A stretch of 39,305 nucleotides of DNA from Deltaproteobacteria bacterium (GCA_947467385.1 CANIHJ010000008.1:1-39305), one strand, 5' to 3'. Counted from the stretch's first letter, positions 1-8,746 are shown. Notes: generated from the letters alone by a model not told the origin. Translations and numbers: made by a program.

Positions 1-1
1 C

Positions 2-301
2 GGCTCAACCACATTTTCGCCCCTTTCTTTTGACCCAGGACGCTACGTCTCGCTCATCGTTGCCGTTGCATCTCCGGCCCGCCGGCACCAGATTCGGCTC
101 CATGCCGCTTCGCGGGGGTTTGCCCTCGTTGGAGACAAGCTTTATGGCTCGAACCAGGAGCTCGGCGCGATTGCACGCGTCCCTCGGGAGTTCCTCCTGC
201 ATTCGTGGCGGGTGGCGTTCGCGCACCCCATCACCGGCGAACGGGTTACGCTTGAGAGCCCTCTTGCACAAGAGCTTCAATGGCCTCTTCCCTTGACGTA
301 G
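2..301 (+). CDS. Pseudouridine synthase, RluA family, C-terminal part (5' end outside window)
   Basis: An open frame enters from the left edge and ends at the TAG at 299-301. It reads through HQIRLHAASRG (from base 86), then VGDKLYGS, then FLLHSWRVAFAHPITGE. These are the conserved C-terminal elements of RluA/RluC/RluD-type enzymes, which convert specific uridines of rRNA or tRNA to pseudouridine; the family's motif is (G/A)R-x-HQIR-x-H followed by GD-x-LYG. The catalytic Asp motif (RLD) would lie upstream, outside the window, so target specificity cannot be called. The gene converges on the biotin carboxylase gene and overlaps its 3' end by 56 bp, tail to tail, so the two mRNAs are complementary at their ends. 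Family is confident; the exact member is not. Confidence 0.85.
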   Translation, partial: GSTTFSPLSFDPGRYVSLIVAVASPARRHQIRLHAASRGFALVGDKLYGSNQELGAIARVPREFLLHSWRVAFAHPITGERVTLESPLAQELQWPLPLT

Positions 302-1844
302 AGCGACGCCACGCAGCCCTGTCGGCGGACTTGGCGCCGCGGGGCTTTGCAAGAAAGGTTCCCCCTTCCTCGTGCACGAGCTCTATTGAGACTGCGCTGC
401 CGCTCGGGCCCTCGCGGACAACCTCTTCAGTAAAGCCTCCTCCCCGATGCGCGGGATCTGTGATGAGCAGCGCCATCGCCCGTTCGGCATCCTCTTTTTT
501 AAAGGTCCGCTCGACGTACCCGATGTCGATTCCATCGGACTGAAACTGCGTGTTTGCAAGAAGCCAGGCGTGAAATGGAACCGTCGTCGGCACGCCCTCA
601 ACCTCATACCCCTTGAGGAACTCAAACGCCCGTGAGAGTGCTTCAGCGCGGGTCGCCCCGTGCACAATGACTTTGCTCATCAGCGAGTCGTAGAAGGGCG
701 GTATCGACCCCCCTTGTCCGTACCCGCACTCTTCGCGCACAGAAACCGGGGATGAGCGGGACCATCGCTCAATCGTACCAATCGAGGGCCGAAAGCCCTC
801 CATCACGTCTTCGGCATTGATGCGAAGCTCAACGGCATGCCCCGAGAACTTGACGTCCTCCTGCCTCATTGGGAGCCGCTCACCCATCGCAATTGAGAGC
901 TGGAGCTGCACGAGGTCAACACCCGTGACGAGCTCCGTCACCGGATGCTCTACCTGAATGCGGGTGTTGATCTCAAGGAAGTAGAACTCCGTGCCGCGAA
1001 CGAGGAACTCAGCCGTCCCGGCGTTGTAGTAGCCAACGCTCTGGGCGGCCCTAACCGCTGCCTGGTGAATTTTCTCGCGTGTGTCAGGGTCGAGGAACGG
1101 AGCTGGCGCCTCCTCGAAGAGCTTTTGGTGGCGGCGCTGCGCCGAGCAGTCGCGCGTGCCGAAGTGAATGATGGAGCCATGCATGTCGCCGAAAAGCTGC
1201 ACCTCAACGTGGCGGGGCTCCTCGATGAACTTCTCGATGTACACGGACTCGCTTCCGAAGTTTTTGAGAGCCTCGGCCCGTGCGCGCTCAAGCGACTCGT
1301 GCATCTCGCTTACCCGGTGCACGATGCGCATGCCCCTACCACCTCCTCCGGCGGCGGCCTTGATGATGACCGGAAAGCCAATGGCTTCGGCGGCCGACGC
1401 AAGCTCCGCGTCGCTCTTCCCCCCGTCACTTCCTGGCGTGATGGGGACTCCTGCTTGTGAAACTGCGTCGCGGGCCGCTGTCTTCACGCCGAGGGTCCGA
1501 ATGCTTCTGGGCGACGGCCCAACAAATATAAGGCCTGCTGCGAGAACTCGCTCGGCGAAGTCGCCGTCCTCTGACAGAAAGCCGTACCCGGGATGGATGG
1601 CGTCGCAGCCGGTCTTTCGGGCCGCCTCGATCACCTTCTCCTGGTTAAGATACGACTCTCGGGCGGTGCTGCCGCCAAGCTCAAATACCTCGCCAACATC
1701 GCGCGCCGCCAAGGAGTCTCGGTCGGGGTCTGACACGACAAGAGCGGTCTTGATCCCCATGCCAGAGGCGGCGCGGTGTATGCGCCGCGCTATTTCGCCT
1801 CTATTTGCAATCAGCAACTTTTTGATTCTATTATGCGCGGACAT
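246..1844 (-). CDS. accC: Biotin carboxylase (acetyl-CoA/acyl-CoA carboxylase subunit)
   Basis: ATP-grasp enzyme that carboxylates biotin, the first half-reaction of acetyl-CoA or related acyl-CoA carboxylases; cytoplasmic. Seen in order: KKLLIANRGEIARR at the N-terminus, the glycine-rich ATP loop IKAAAGGGGRGM, EEAPAP, YNAGTAEFLV, and the metal/bicarbonate site EINTRIQVEHPVTE. The body matches the usual ~450 residues, but there is an extra C-terminal tail of about 75 residues after the BC C-domain. No biotin-carrier (MKM) motif is present in it and no accB lies nearby, so the carrier must be encoded elsewhere. Start is uncertain: ATG at 1844 leaves a short natural leader, while a GTG at 1865 has AGGA four bases upstream. 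The gene diverges from trxB with only 8-29 bp between starts, so the two must share overlapping control signals. It could be part of a propionyl-CoA or pyruvate carboxylase instead. Confidence 0.9.
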   Translation of the reverse strand: MSAHNRIKKLLIANRGEIARRIHRAASGMGIKTALVVSDPDRDSLAARDVGEVFELGGSTARESYLNQEKVIEAARKTGCDAIHPGYGFLSEDGDFAERVLAAGLIFVGPSPRSIRTLGVKTAARDAVSQAGVPITPGSDGGKSDAELASAAEAIGFPVIIKAAAGGGGRGMRIVHRVSEMHESLERARAEALKNFGSESVYIEKFIEEPRHVEVQLFGDMHGSIIHFGTRDCSAQRRHQKLFEEAPAPFLDPDTREKIHQAAVRAAQSVGYYNAGTAEFLVRGTEFYFLEINTRIQVEHPVTELVTGVDLVQLQLSIAMGERLPMRQEDVKFSGHAVELRINAEDVMEGFRPSIGTIERWSRSSPVSVREECGYGQGGSIPPFYDSLMSKVIVHGATRAEALSRAFEFLKGYEVEGVPTTVPFHAWLLANTQFQSDGIDIGYVERTFKKEDAERAMALLITDPAHRGGGFTEEVVREGPSGSAVSIELVHEEGGTFLAKPRGAKSADRAAWRRSTSREEAIEALVQEGSQA

Positions 1845-1873
1845 ACTCATCGAAAGGATAAACACAGGGTCCT

Positions 1874-2830
1874 ATGAGCAATCCTACAGCAGCCCCCTCC
1901 CACCACAAAGTGATCATTCTTGGGTCCGGCCCGGCCGGCCTCACGGCAGCAGTGTACACCGCCCGCGCAAGCCTCAGCCCAGTCCTCATCCATGGCCCCC
2001 TCGCCGGCGGGCAGCTCACAACGACGACCGATGTCGAGAATTTTCCGGGATTCCCCGAGGGCGTCATGGGCCCTGACCTCATGCAGCTCATGGAGAAACA
2101 GGCTACGCGCTTCGGCACCGACGTGAAGGTCGACACGATTGTACAGGCGGACCTGTCTAAGCGCCCGTTTACCCTCAAGGGCCAGTCTCGCTCATACACC
2201 TGTGATGCACTCATCATCGCAACAGGCGCTGCTCCGAAGTACATCGGGGCCAAGAACGAACGCGAGCTCCTGGGCTACGGCGTGTCCACCTGCGCCACGT
2301 GCGACGGCGCCTTCTTCCGCAACAAGGTAATTGCTGTTGTGGGCGGCGGCGACTCGGCATGCGAAGAGGCCTCGTTCCTCACCCGCTTCGCGAGCAAGCT
2401 CTACCTAATTCACCGCCGTGAATCGCTCCGCGCGTCCAAGATTATGCAGGATCGGGTTCTCTCAAACCCAAAGATTGAGATGGTGTGGAACAAGACCGTT
2501 CTTGAGGTCCAGGGAGACAAGCAAATCGGTGTTACAGGGCTTGTTCTTGAAGACACAAAGGACGGCTCAACGTCGATGCTGAAGACCGATGCCCTGTTTG
2601 TTGCAATCGGCCACACGCCAAATTCCCAGCTCTTTACTGAGCAGCTCAAGATGGATGAAAACGGCTACCTGCTCCATGCGGCGGACTCTGCCTCCACGGA
2701 TGTGCCGGGTGTTTTTGTCTGCGGCGATGTGCAGGACCATGTTTTCAGGCAGGCGATCACCGCTGCGGGTTCGGGCTGCATGGCTGCAATCGGCGCAGAA
2801 CGGTGGCTCGAGGCTCAGCACATCGGCTAA
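1874..2830 (+). CDS. trxB: Thioredoxin reductase
   Basis: NADPH-dependent flavoenzyme that reduces thioredoxin in the cytoplasm. The 318-residue length is standard. Visible elements: FAD-binding ILGSGPAGLTAA near residue 15, GGQLTTTTDVENFPGFP, the redox pair C140-A-T-C143 followed by DG, the NADPH-binding VGGGDSACEEA, and the C-terminal FAD motif VFVCGDVQDHVFRQ. It is a single gene that starts back to back with the biotin carboxylase gene and converges on recF, 23 bp beyond its stop. No terminator hairpin is visible in that gap. Confidence 0.96.
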   Translation: MSNPTAAPSHHKVIILGSGPAGLTAAVYTARASLSPVLIHGPLAGGQLTTTTDVENFPGFPEGVMGPDLMQLMEKQATRFGTDVKVDTIVQADLSKRPFTLKGQSRSYTCDALIIATGAAPKYIGAKNERELLGYGVSTCATCDGAFFRNKVIAVVGGGDSACEEASFLTRFASKLYLIHRRESLRASKIMQDRVLSNPKIEMVWNKTVLEVQGDKQIGVTGLVLEDTKDGSTSMLKTDALFVAIGHTPNSQLFTEQLKMDENGYLLHAADSASTDVPGVFVCGDVQDHVFRQAITAAGSGCMAAIGAERWLEAQHIG

Positions 2831-2853
2831 TTGCCCCTGCCCATAGCTGCATC

Positions 2854-3948
2854 TCACGATTGGGCTACAAGGCCCCGCTCAACTCTTATGACCTGAAGTC
2901 CTGGCGTTTGGCCAAGCTGCCCCTGAGGAGCAGCTGTCCCGGTTACGATGAGCTGCCTCGGCTTAGAGAGGAGCGCCGCAAAGAGCCGCTCTGACCTTCC
3001 AGCGTCGAGCTCCGAGTCTACGTCATCGAGGAGCACGACTGGCGCCTCGCCCGTCACCCCTTCAATCATCTCTATGACGCCAAGCTTGAGAGAGAGCACA
3101 ACGCTCCTCGTTTGCCCCTGTGAGGCGTATGCCCGGCAGTCGACCCCACCTATGGTTATCTTGAGATCGTCGCGGTGCGGGCCAACCAGTGGGCTTCGAA
3201 GCGCCATCTCGCGCGGGGCAGCCTGCTCAAGCTCGCTGCGGATGGCATCATCGGCGGACATGCCGTCTTTTACGAGGTCGCTTTCGAGCTCAAGGCTCAG
3301 CTCTCCGTCGGTCGGAGCGTACTGTTGATGAAAGAAAGTGGCCTTATCCATTAAGGATTCTATAAAGTTACGCCTGTTATCAACAATTTTTCCACCATAC
3401 TCTGCTAGCAGCTCGTTCCACGGTAAAAGCTGTTGATAACCTGTTCCTTGCTGCTTCAATATGGCGCTTTTGTTCGCTAATGCGCGCTGGTAGCCCATAA
3501 GGATTTTAAGGAAACCGGGCTGTAAATCGACCATGTGCCGGTCGAGGAACTTCCTCCTGCCGGCCGGAGCGCCCTTCACGAGCTGAAGGTCGGACGGCGA
3601 GAAGGCAACTGCGCGCAACCGCCCCAACAGCTCCGTTATTGAATCAAGCCTGTTGCCGTTGAGGTACGCCGCTCGTTCACCGGGCGTGAATATAACACCA
3701 AGCTCCTCTGTACCGAGCGCGTGCGTGACGGTCCCAAACACCGAGCACTCCCTATCGCCAAAATGATAGAGCTCTGCTGACGAGTTGGTCCGAAACGATC
3801 GCGAGCCGGTCAGAAGGTAGATGGCCTCAAGGAGATTTGTTTTTCCATTCCCGTTGAGGCCCGTGATGAAAACCGCCCCGGAGGAGAGTGCCACCTGCTG
3901 GTCGGCCAGGTTTCTAAATTTGTAGACCTTAACGCTTGAGACAAACAA
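2854..3948 (-). CDS. recF: DNA replication and repair protein RecF
   Basis: SMC-like ATPase that loads RecA at gapped DNA with RecO and RecR. Walker A is GLNGNGKT at residues 30-37, the ABC-type signature lies in SQGQTRSVVLSLKLG, and Walker B is PVVLLDDVDSELD; 364 residues is the normal size. The start codon is TTG with GGAG ten bases upstream. It follows dnaN by 24 bp, the classic dnaA-dnaN-recF order, and is probably co-transcribed with it. Two DnaA-box-like 9-mers (3377-3385 and 3431-3439) fall inside the coding sequence. Confidence 0.96.
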   Translation of the reverse strand: MFVSSVKVYKFRNLADQQVALSSGAVFITGLNGNGKTNLLEAIYLLTGSRSFRTNSSAELYHFGDRECSVFGTVTHALGTEELGVIFTPGERAAYLNGNRLDSITELLGRLRAVAFSPSDLQLVKGAPAGRRKFLDRHMVDLQPGFLKILMGYQRALANKSAILKQQGTGYQQLLPWNELLAEYGGKIVDNRRNFIESLMDKATFFHQQYAPTDGELSLELESDLVKDGMSADDAIRSELEQAAPREMALRSPLVGPHRDDLKITIGGVDCRAYASQGQTRSVVLSLKLGVIEMIEGVTGEAPVVLLDDVDSELDAGRSERLFAALLSKPRQLIVTGTAAPQGQLGQTPGLQVIRVERGLVAQS

Positions 3949-3972
3949 CCGGGAGTATCTCCACGATAGCCG

Positions 3973-5133
3973 CTATTCCAGGCGAAGCGGCATCACAATT
4001 CCGATGCACGACTCATCTGACTCGGCGTAAAACTTTCCAGGGCCGGTTTCGCCATTAAGCTCCATGACAAACGGCTGGTTCTCGCTCACCGCAGCGAGCA
4101 CATCGATGATGTATCGCGCATTGAAGCCGACCGAAAAATCCTTCCCGGCGTGCTGCACCTCTAGCTCCTCAAGCGCCTCGCCCACCTCGGGCGATGAGCT
4201 CGAAATCTTTACTTGGTTCTTGAAGAAGTCAAAGCGAACGCCCTTGTTCTTGTCGCTCACGACAAGCGACACGCGCTTTAGCGCCTGGGCAAGCTGAGAG
4301 CTAAGCACCGTTATGCGAGTGCCCTCTCCCTTGGGAAGTACCTGCTCGTAATTTGGAAATTCGCTGTCGAGAAGTCGAACGACGAGCTTCCAAGAGGGTC
4401 CTTCAACAACGAGAAATCCCTCGCTCACGTCAACGCCAACAAGAACATCGCCGGCCGTCTCGAGCGCCTTGCGAACCTCTGCCAGTCCCTTGCGCGGGAC
4501 GATGACGTGGTCAACTGCCCCTTCGCCCTTCTTCTCACCCTTGCGCACAAGCCCCGTGAATTCAAACCCATCGAGCGGGCGCGTAATGAGCGCGAGCCTA
4601 TGCCCATCGGTTGAAACCATCCGGAGCGCTGTTGCCTTGCCGTCTTTTGCTATCTCAACGCACACGCCGTTCATGTTGTAGCGCCCCTCGTCAAGCGAAA
4701 CGGCGTAGAGGGTCTTGTTGATCATCTCAATTAAGGTTGGCGCGGGAAGCTTGCCCTTCGTCTTGATGGAAAGGCCCGGAGGAACTGGGTATTCTTCCGC
4801 TCCGACGCCAACGATCTTGAGCTTCGACGATCCAGCAATGACCTCGACGCGATCGCGGTCTGCTGATCGGATCGTCATCTCCCCCTCCGGCAGCTCACGA
4901 ACGAGATCACCTAACACCTTGGCACCTACCGTTATCGAACCGGGCTTCTTGACCGACACTGAACCGTTCGCGATTGCGGTTACTTCAAGATCGCTCGCCG
5001 TTACCCTAAAGGACTGATTCTCTGCTGTGAGGAGGAGATTACCTAAGATTGGCATCGAAGATTTCTTTTCAGCGATCGCGAGCGTGATGTGGAGAAGCTT
5101 CGAGAGTTCGCTTTTGGGTATCGTAATCTCCAT
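3973..5133 (-). CDS. dnaN: DNA polymerase III beta sliding clamp
   Basis: Ring-shaped processivity clamp of the replicase. The 386-residue protein starts MEITIPKSELSKLL and shows the usual three-domain clamp layout: KKSSMPILGNLLLTA in domain I, RYNMNGVCVEI in domain II, and the C-terminal IGIVMPLRLE that forms the peptide-binding pocket. ATG start with AGGGAA five bases upstream. It lies downstream of dnaA across the 378-bp box-rich gap and directly upstream of recF. Confidence 0.97.
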   Translation of the reverse strand: MEITIPKSELSKLLHITLAIAEKKSSMPILGNLLLTAENQSFRVTASDLEVTAIANGSVSVKKPGSITVGAKVLGDLVRELPEGEMTIRSADRDRVEVIAGSSKLKIVGVGAEEYPVPPGLSIKTKGKLPAPTLIEMINKTLYAVSLDEGRYNMNGVCVEIAKDGKATALRMVSTDGHRLALITRPLDGFEFTGLVRKGEKKGEGAVDHVIVPRKGLAEVRKALETAGDVLVGVDVSEGFLVVEGPSWKLVVRLLDSEFPNYEQVLPKGEGTRITVLSSQLAQALKRVSLVVSDKNKGVRFDFFKNQVKISSSSPEVGEALEELEVQHAGKDFSVGFNARYIIDVLAAVSENQPFVMELNGETGPGKFYAESDESCIGIVMPLRLE

Positions 5134-5511
5134 TTCGGTTCCCTGTATTAATTAAATATAGATAGTTAGTGTATAGTACGTAGGCACACCACTTTTCTGT
5201 GGAAAACTAGCCTAACACACTCCATTCACAAGCAATCGCGTGTTCATAACCAGTGTGTAAAACCTGCACAACCTAGGGTGGCTATCCACAGCCTCGCAAC
5301 TTCCCAACAGATGGGCTGAGTTACTAACCGTCCAGCACCAAGTTATCCACAGCTTTCTACCGGCCCGGGCCTTAAGATCCGCTAAAAACGGCGCTTAAGG
5401 GCGCAGATACATTCTGTTGATAAGTGTGTTGAAAAGAGTGGTAATAAAATTTAATCAACATGCTGGTAAAAGCTGTTGATAGAATATGTAGCACCTTAAC
5501 TTTATTGGTTT
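5134..5511. promoter_or_regulatory. dnaA-dnaN intergenic region, probable oriC part with DnaA boxes
   Basis: This 378-bp gap holds a dense set of DnaA-box-like 9-mers. The perfect TTATCCACA is at 5343-5351. One-base or two-base variants are CTATCCACA (5282-5290), TGTTGATAA (5415-5423), TGTTGAAAA (5427-5435), TAATCAACA (5452-5460), TGTTGATAG (5474-5482) and TGTGGAAAA (5198-5206). A further perfect box (TGTGGATAA, 5566-5574) lies inside the 3' end of dnaA. An AT-rich stretch at 5145-5180 next to dnaN is a candidate unwinding element and must also contain the dnaN promoter. Known: this position is a common oriC site. Inferred: it is the origin or half of one, since DnaA-box clusters flank dnaA in many bacteria. 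Confidence 0.8.
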
Positions 5512-7122
5512 TTAACCAAAAAGCCTCTTCTCAATCTCATCCACGAAAACTTTTGTCTGCGCATCTGTGGATAACTTGCTCGACACAACGCTCGCGGCGT
5601 GAATAACGCTTGAGTGGTCACGACCACCGAAGTGCTCTCCTATCTCTGGGTAGGAGGCGGTTGTGTGCTTTCGGCATAGGTACATGGCGATGTGCCGAGG
5701 AAATGAGAGGTTCTTGGTGCGGCGCTTCGAGATGATGTCGCTCACCTTGATGCTGAAGTGCTGCGCGACAGCCTTCTTGATGTCATCGACCGTTACGTTC
5801 ACTACCTTCGGCTGAAGCAGGGGCTTGAGAGCAGCTCTCGCCATGTCCATTGATATCGGAACGTGCTGAATGGTGCTCACGGCGTGGAGCCGTGTGAGGG
5901 CGCCCTCGAGCTCGCGAACGTTGGATGAAATTCGCTCTGAGATAAGGTGGGCAACTTCCTCAGGGAGGTTGAAATTATCGAGGAGAGCCTTCTGCTTAAG
6001 AATGGCGACGCGAGTCTCGAAATCCGGCGCCTGAAGATCGGCGGTAAGCCCCCACGAGAACCGAGTCTGCAGCCGCTCCTCGATGCCGGGGATGTCGGTC
6101 GGTATTTTGTCTGAGGTGATTACTATCTGTCTCTTGGCGCTGTAGAGGGCGTTGAAGGTGTGGAAGAACTCCTCCTGAGTGCGCTCCTTGCCGGCGATGA
6201 ACTGAATATCGTCGATGAGGAGAACCTCTATGGTTCTTAGCTTCTTCTTAAACTCCTCCATCTTGGCATGGCGAAGGGCCAAGATAAGCTCGTTAGTGAA
6301 GGTCTCTGACGACATGTACAGGACGCGCGCCAGCGGATTGCGCTCAAGAACAGCGTTCCCTATAGCGTGAAGGAGATGAGTCTTCCCGAGCCCTACACCA
6401 CCGTAGATGAAGAGGGGGTTGTAGCTCTGTCCTGGCTTTTCGGCGACCCGCATCGCTGCGGCGTGGCAGAACTGATTACTGTTCCCCACAACGAAGTCAG
6501 AGAAGGTGTAGCGCGGATTGATATTGTTATAGATCTCGGGGATTTGCGAATCAGGGCCAGTAACGAGCCCATCTTTCGGTGCGGTAGCCTCAACCGGCGC
6601 TGGCTTCACGCGCTTGACGATAAAGGGCGTGGCGTTGCGGCGCAAAGCCGAGCCTTGTCCCGGCTCGCCGGCATGAGACGAGGCTTCGCGCGGCGTAATT
6701 GATAGCGCAAGCTGTGGACACTCTAGAAAATGGGCGAGCCTGTCACGCAAGGCGCTCGAAAAGTTGGTTGTGACGTAGTTGCACACGAGCCGAGAGGGGC
6801 CGCGCACGACAACACGCTCTCTTGTAGATGCGGCGCTGTCTACCTCAAGAGGCTCGATGTATGCGGTAACGATGTGCTGATTGATGTTTCCACAGACCTC
6901 GGCGATGGCGAGCGCCCAGCCCTGCTCAATTGTTGCGCTCGGGGTACTGCCGGCGCTATCGGCATCTTCCAACAAGCCATCTGCATTTTCTGGCGACGAT
7001 GTGGCGCGATAGGAATCAGCGTCATGGGAATTAAAAAGGGAGCCGATCGATGCTTGAGCATCTTTTGTTGTTGGCGTCGTTTCCTCAGAAGCGAGGTTAC
7101 CTGAAGCGCGCGTGCCGCTCAT
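5512..7122 (-). CDS. dnaA: Chromosomal replication initiator DnaA
   Basis: AAA+ initiator that binds DnaA boxes and melts oriC. With the ATG at 7122 it has 536 residues: an acidic Ser/Thr-rich leader of about 65 residues, domain I around 67-145, a linker, Walker A GGVGLGKT at 241-248, Walker B VLLIDDIQFIAGKE, and the DNA-binding signature SYPEIGEHFGGRDHSSVIHA near the C-terminus. The frame stays open to a GTG at 7230, which would add 36 residues unlike other DnaA N-termini; I prefer 7122, although neither start has a strong ribosome binding site. Even so it is longer than the usual ~450 because of the N-terminal leader. It is divergent from atpB, and a promoter-like pair lies at 7329-7358. 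Confidence 0.96.
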   Translation of the reverse strand: MSGTRASGNLASEETTPTTKDAQASIGSLFNSHDADSYRATSSPENADGLLEDADSAGSTPSATIEQGWALAIAEVCGNINQHIVTAYIEPLEVDSAASTRERVVVRGPSRLVCNYVTTNFSSALRDRLAHFLECPQLALSITPREASSHAGEPGQGSALRRNATPFIVKRVKPAPVEATAPKDGLVTGPDSQIPEIYNNINPRYTFSDFVVGNSNQFCHAAAMRVAEKPGQSYNPLFIYGGVGLGKTHLLHAIGNAVLERNPLARVLYMSSETFTNELILALRHAKMEEFKKKLRTIEVLLIDDIQFIAGKERTQEEFFHTFNALYSAKRQIVITSDKIPTDIPGIEERLQTRFSWGLTADLQAPDFETRVAILKQKALLDNFNLPEEVAHLISERISSNVRELEGALTRLHAVSTIQHVPISMDMARAALKPLLQPKVVNVTVDDIKKAVAQHFSIKVSDIISKRRTKNLSFPRHIAMYLCRKHTTASYPEIGEHFGGRDHSSVIHAASVVSSKLSTDAQTKVFVDEIEKRLFG

Positions 7123-7328
7123 ACACCCAACTAAAGTAGACCTGCGGAAGATCCCGCCGTAGAGGCCGGAGGAAGCCCGCTCCCCAAGAGCCGCGACGAA
7201 GGCAATGTGCCGCTGTCGCGCAGCGCTCACAGAGGATGCGCCAGCTTGGGAGAACGAGGTTTATAGTACGGGGGGAGAAATTTACAAGGCACTACTTCGG
7301 ATTTTTTGATCCTCTCTCGCGGCCTCGC

Positions 7329-7358
7329 ACCATACGACAAAGCGATAATTAATTTCAA
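7329..7358 (-). promoter_or_regulatory. Candidate sigma-70-type promoter for dnaA
   Basis: On the minus strand, TTGAAA (7353-7358) and TATGGT (7329-7334) are separated by 18 bases. Transcription would begin near 7322, giving a leader of roughly 200 bases to the ATG at 7122. The rest of the 7123-7521 gap contains AT-rich blocks but no perfect DnaA box, so classic DnaA autoregulation here is not evident. Based on pattern match only. Confidence 0.4.
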
Positions 7359-7521
7359 GTCACTTAAACAAAAAACGCGGAAAACATCTCGGTGCACTTT
7401 CGGATAAGAGAACTGAGACGCCCCTCCCAAAGCATCGGCAACGGCGCCGGCGTGTGGTGACCGAGTGAGTGTTTGCCTTAATCACCTAAATCTTATACAA
7501 CAGGGTCGCTTAAGAAGGCGT

Positions 7522-8250
7522 ATGGAACAGCACTATACATACCTCACATCACTAGGTATTCACGACCAGAACATGCAGAAGCTCATCACCTCTGTGGTGT
7601 TCGGAAGCGCTCTGCTGTTGATTGGCTCACGGAGCGCCAAAATCCTCGCAAAACGCCGCGCCGTTCAGGGTGAGCATGAGGGCGCAATACCCGAGGAAAA
7701 GATAACAACTTCGGGCCTCTTTGACTTCTTCATCGAAACGTTTGTGGCCTTCCAGGACTCGATCCTCGGCAAGAATAACCGCAAGTACCTGCCGTTAACG
7801 GGGACGGTGTTTCTTTACGTGTTCGTGCTTAATATCATCGGGCTCATACCGGGAATCCCGGCGGCTACGACGACCGTTTGGACTACGGTGCCGGTTGCTA
7901 TCTTTATCTTCATCTCGTTCAACTACCATGGAATTAAAGAGCACGGGGCAGTGCGCTACTTTAAGCACTTCCTGGGCCCAGTGTGGTGGCTCGCGTGGTT
8001 TATCTTGCCGCTTGAGCTGTTTGGAACCGTTCTACGCATCCTCACGCTCAACCTGCGTCTTTATTGGAATATAAACGCGGATCACCTGGTTTTAGGGGTT
8101 TTCACGGACCTTGTGCCGTACGTCGTTCCTGTGATTTTCTTCGCCCTCGGAACCTTCGTCTGTTTTATGCAGGCCTTCGTTCCCACGGTGCTCACAATGA
8201 TATACATTATGCTCGCAACATCGCACGAAGAGGGCGCAGAGCATCATTAA
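7522..8250 (+). CDS. atpB: ATP synthase F0 subunit a
   Basis: Membrane subunit that forms the ion half-channels against the c-ring. The 242-residue protein is strongly hydrophobic. It carries the diagnostic helix ELFGTVLRILTLNLRL, whose second-to-last Arg is the essential stator arginine, followed by NADHLVLG. I take the ATG at 7522, preceded by AAGAAGG; the frame remains open upstream to a GTG at 7465, but those 19 residues look non-coding. atpE follows after 51 bp. The other F0 and F1 genes are not in the window, so the ATP synthase genes are split in this genome. Confidence 0.94.
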   Translation: MEQHYTYLTSLGIHDQNMQKLITSVVFGSALLLIGSRSAKILAKRRAVQGEHEGAIPEEKITTSGLFDFFIETFVAFQDSILGKNNRKYLPLTGTVFLYVFVLNIIGLIPGIPAATTTVWTTVPVAIFIFISFNYHGIKEHGAVRYFKHFLGPVWWLAWFILPLELFGTVLRILTLNLRLYWNINADHLVLGVFTDLVPYVVPVIFFALGTFVCFMQAFVPTVLTMIYIMLATSHEEGAEHH

Positions 8251-8301
8251 AACCCTTTGAAACGTTTAATTTACTCGCTTTCAACAACCAAGGAGATGAA
8301 G

Positions 8302-8628
8302 ATGAAAACACTACAAAAAATCGCGAAGGTAATGACTCTCGCAGCAGCAGCGCTCGTAGCAGCTATCGCTCCGGTTGCAGCTTTTGCTGAAGAGGCAGGA
8401 GCTACAGGCGGCTCATCGCTCGGCCCAATCGGCGCTGGCCTTGCCATCGGCATGGCGGTTATCGGCGGCGGCATCGGCCAGGGAAAGGCCGTCGGCGCAA
8501 TGCTTGAGTCCTTCGGGCGCAACCCGTCGGTAGGCGGCAAGCTTCTTGCCCCGATGCTCATCGGTATGGCTCTTATCGAGTCGCTCGTGATCCTTGCCTT
8601 CGTAGTGGCGTTCAGCTTCACGAAGTAA
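8302..8628 (+). CDS. atpE: ATP synthase F0 subunit c with N-terminal signal peptide
   Basis: Proteolipid of the rotor ring. With the ATG at 8302 (AAGGAG six bases upstream) it has 108 residues. Residues 1-29 look like a cleavable signal peptide (basic KTLQK, a long alanine-rich core, then VAAFAEE), followed by the two-helix hairpin. The ion-binding carboxylate is E93 in ALIES. Q60 in helix 1 is exactly 33 residues before E93, and S94 follows it. That matches Gln32/Glu65/Ser66 of the Na+-binding c-ring of Ilyobacter tartaricus, whereas the Pro28 and Thr67 positions differ (Gly and Leu). Ion choice is therefore open. The gene is followed by a strong terminator. Confidence 0.93.
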   Translation: MKTLQKIAKVMTLAAAALVAAIAPVAAFAEEAGATGGSSLGPIGAGLAIGMAVIGGGIGQGKAVGAMLESFGRNPSVGGKLLAPMLIGMALIESLVILAFVVAFSFTK

Positions 8629-8664
8629 GACTCGCGGCATAAAGCGCTTTCCAGAGAAGCGAGG

Positions 8665-8699
8665 AAAGGGGACCCATCGAGGTCCCCTTTCTTTTGTTT
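8665..8699 (+). terminator. Rho-independent terminator after atpBE
   Basis: A perfect 10-bp stem, AAAGGGGACC (8665-8674) with GGTCCCCTTT (8681-8690), encloses the 6-base loop CATCGA and is followed by CTTTTGTTT. It lies 36 bases beyond the atpE stop and separates atpBE from the DnaA-box cluster and gyrB. Confidence 0.92.
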
Positions 8700-8746
8700 C
8701 ATGCTCCTAGGGGGTTAAGCGAGAGCGCGGGCTGGTTTTTACCGGC

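Noticed and set aside
1168-2076. 302-codon plus-strand frame opposite the biotin carboxylase gene
   Set aside because: Shadow of the real gene: Ser/Arg/Pro-rich composition, no ribosome binding site, and it runs into trxB.
7465-7521. GTG start 19 codons upstream for atpB
   Set aside because: The added residues do not resemble subunit a, and AAGAAGG lies before the ATG at 7522.
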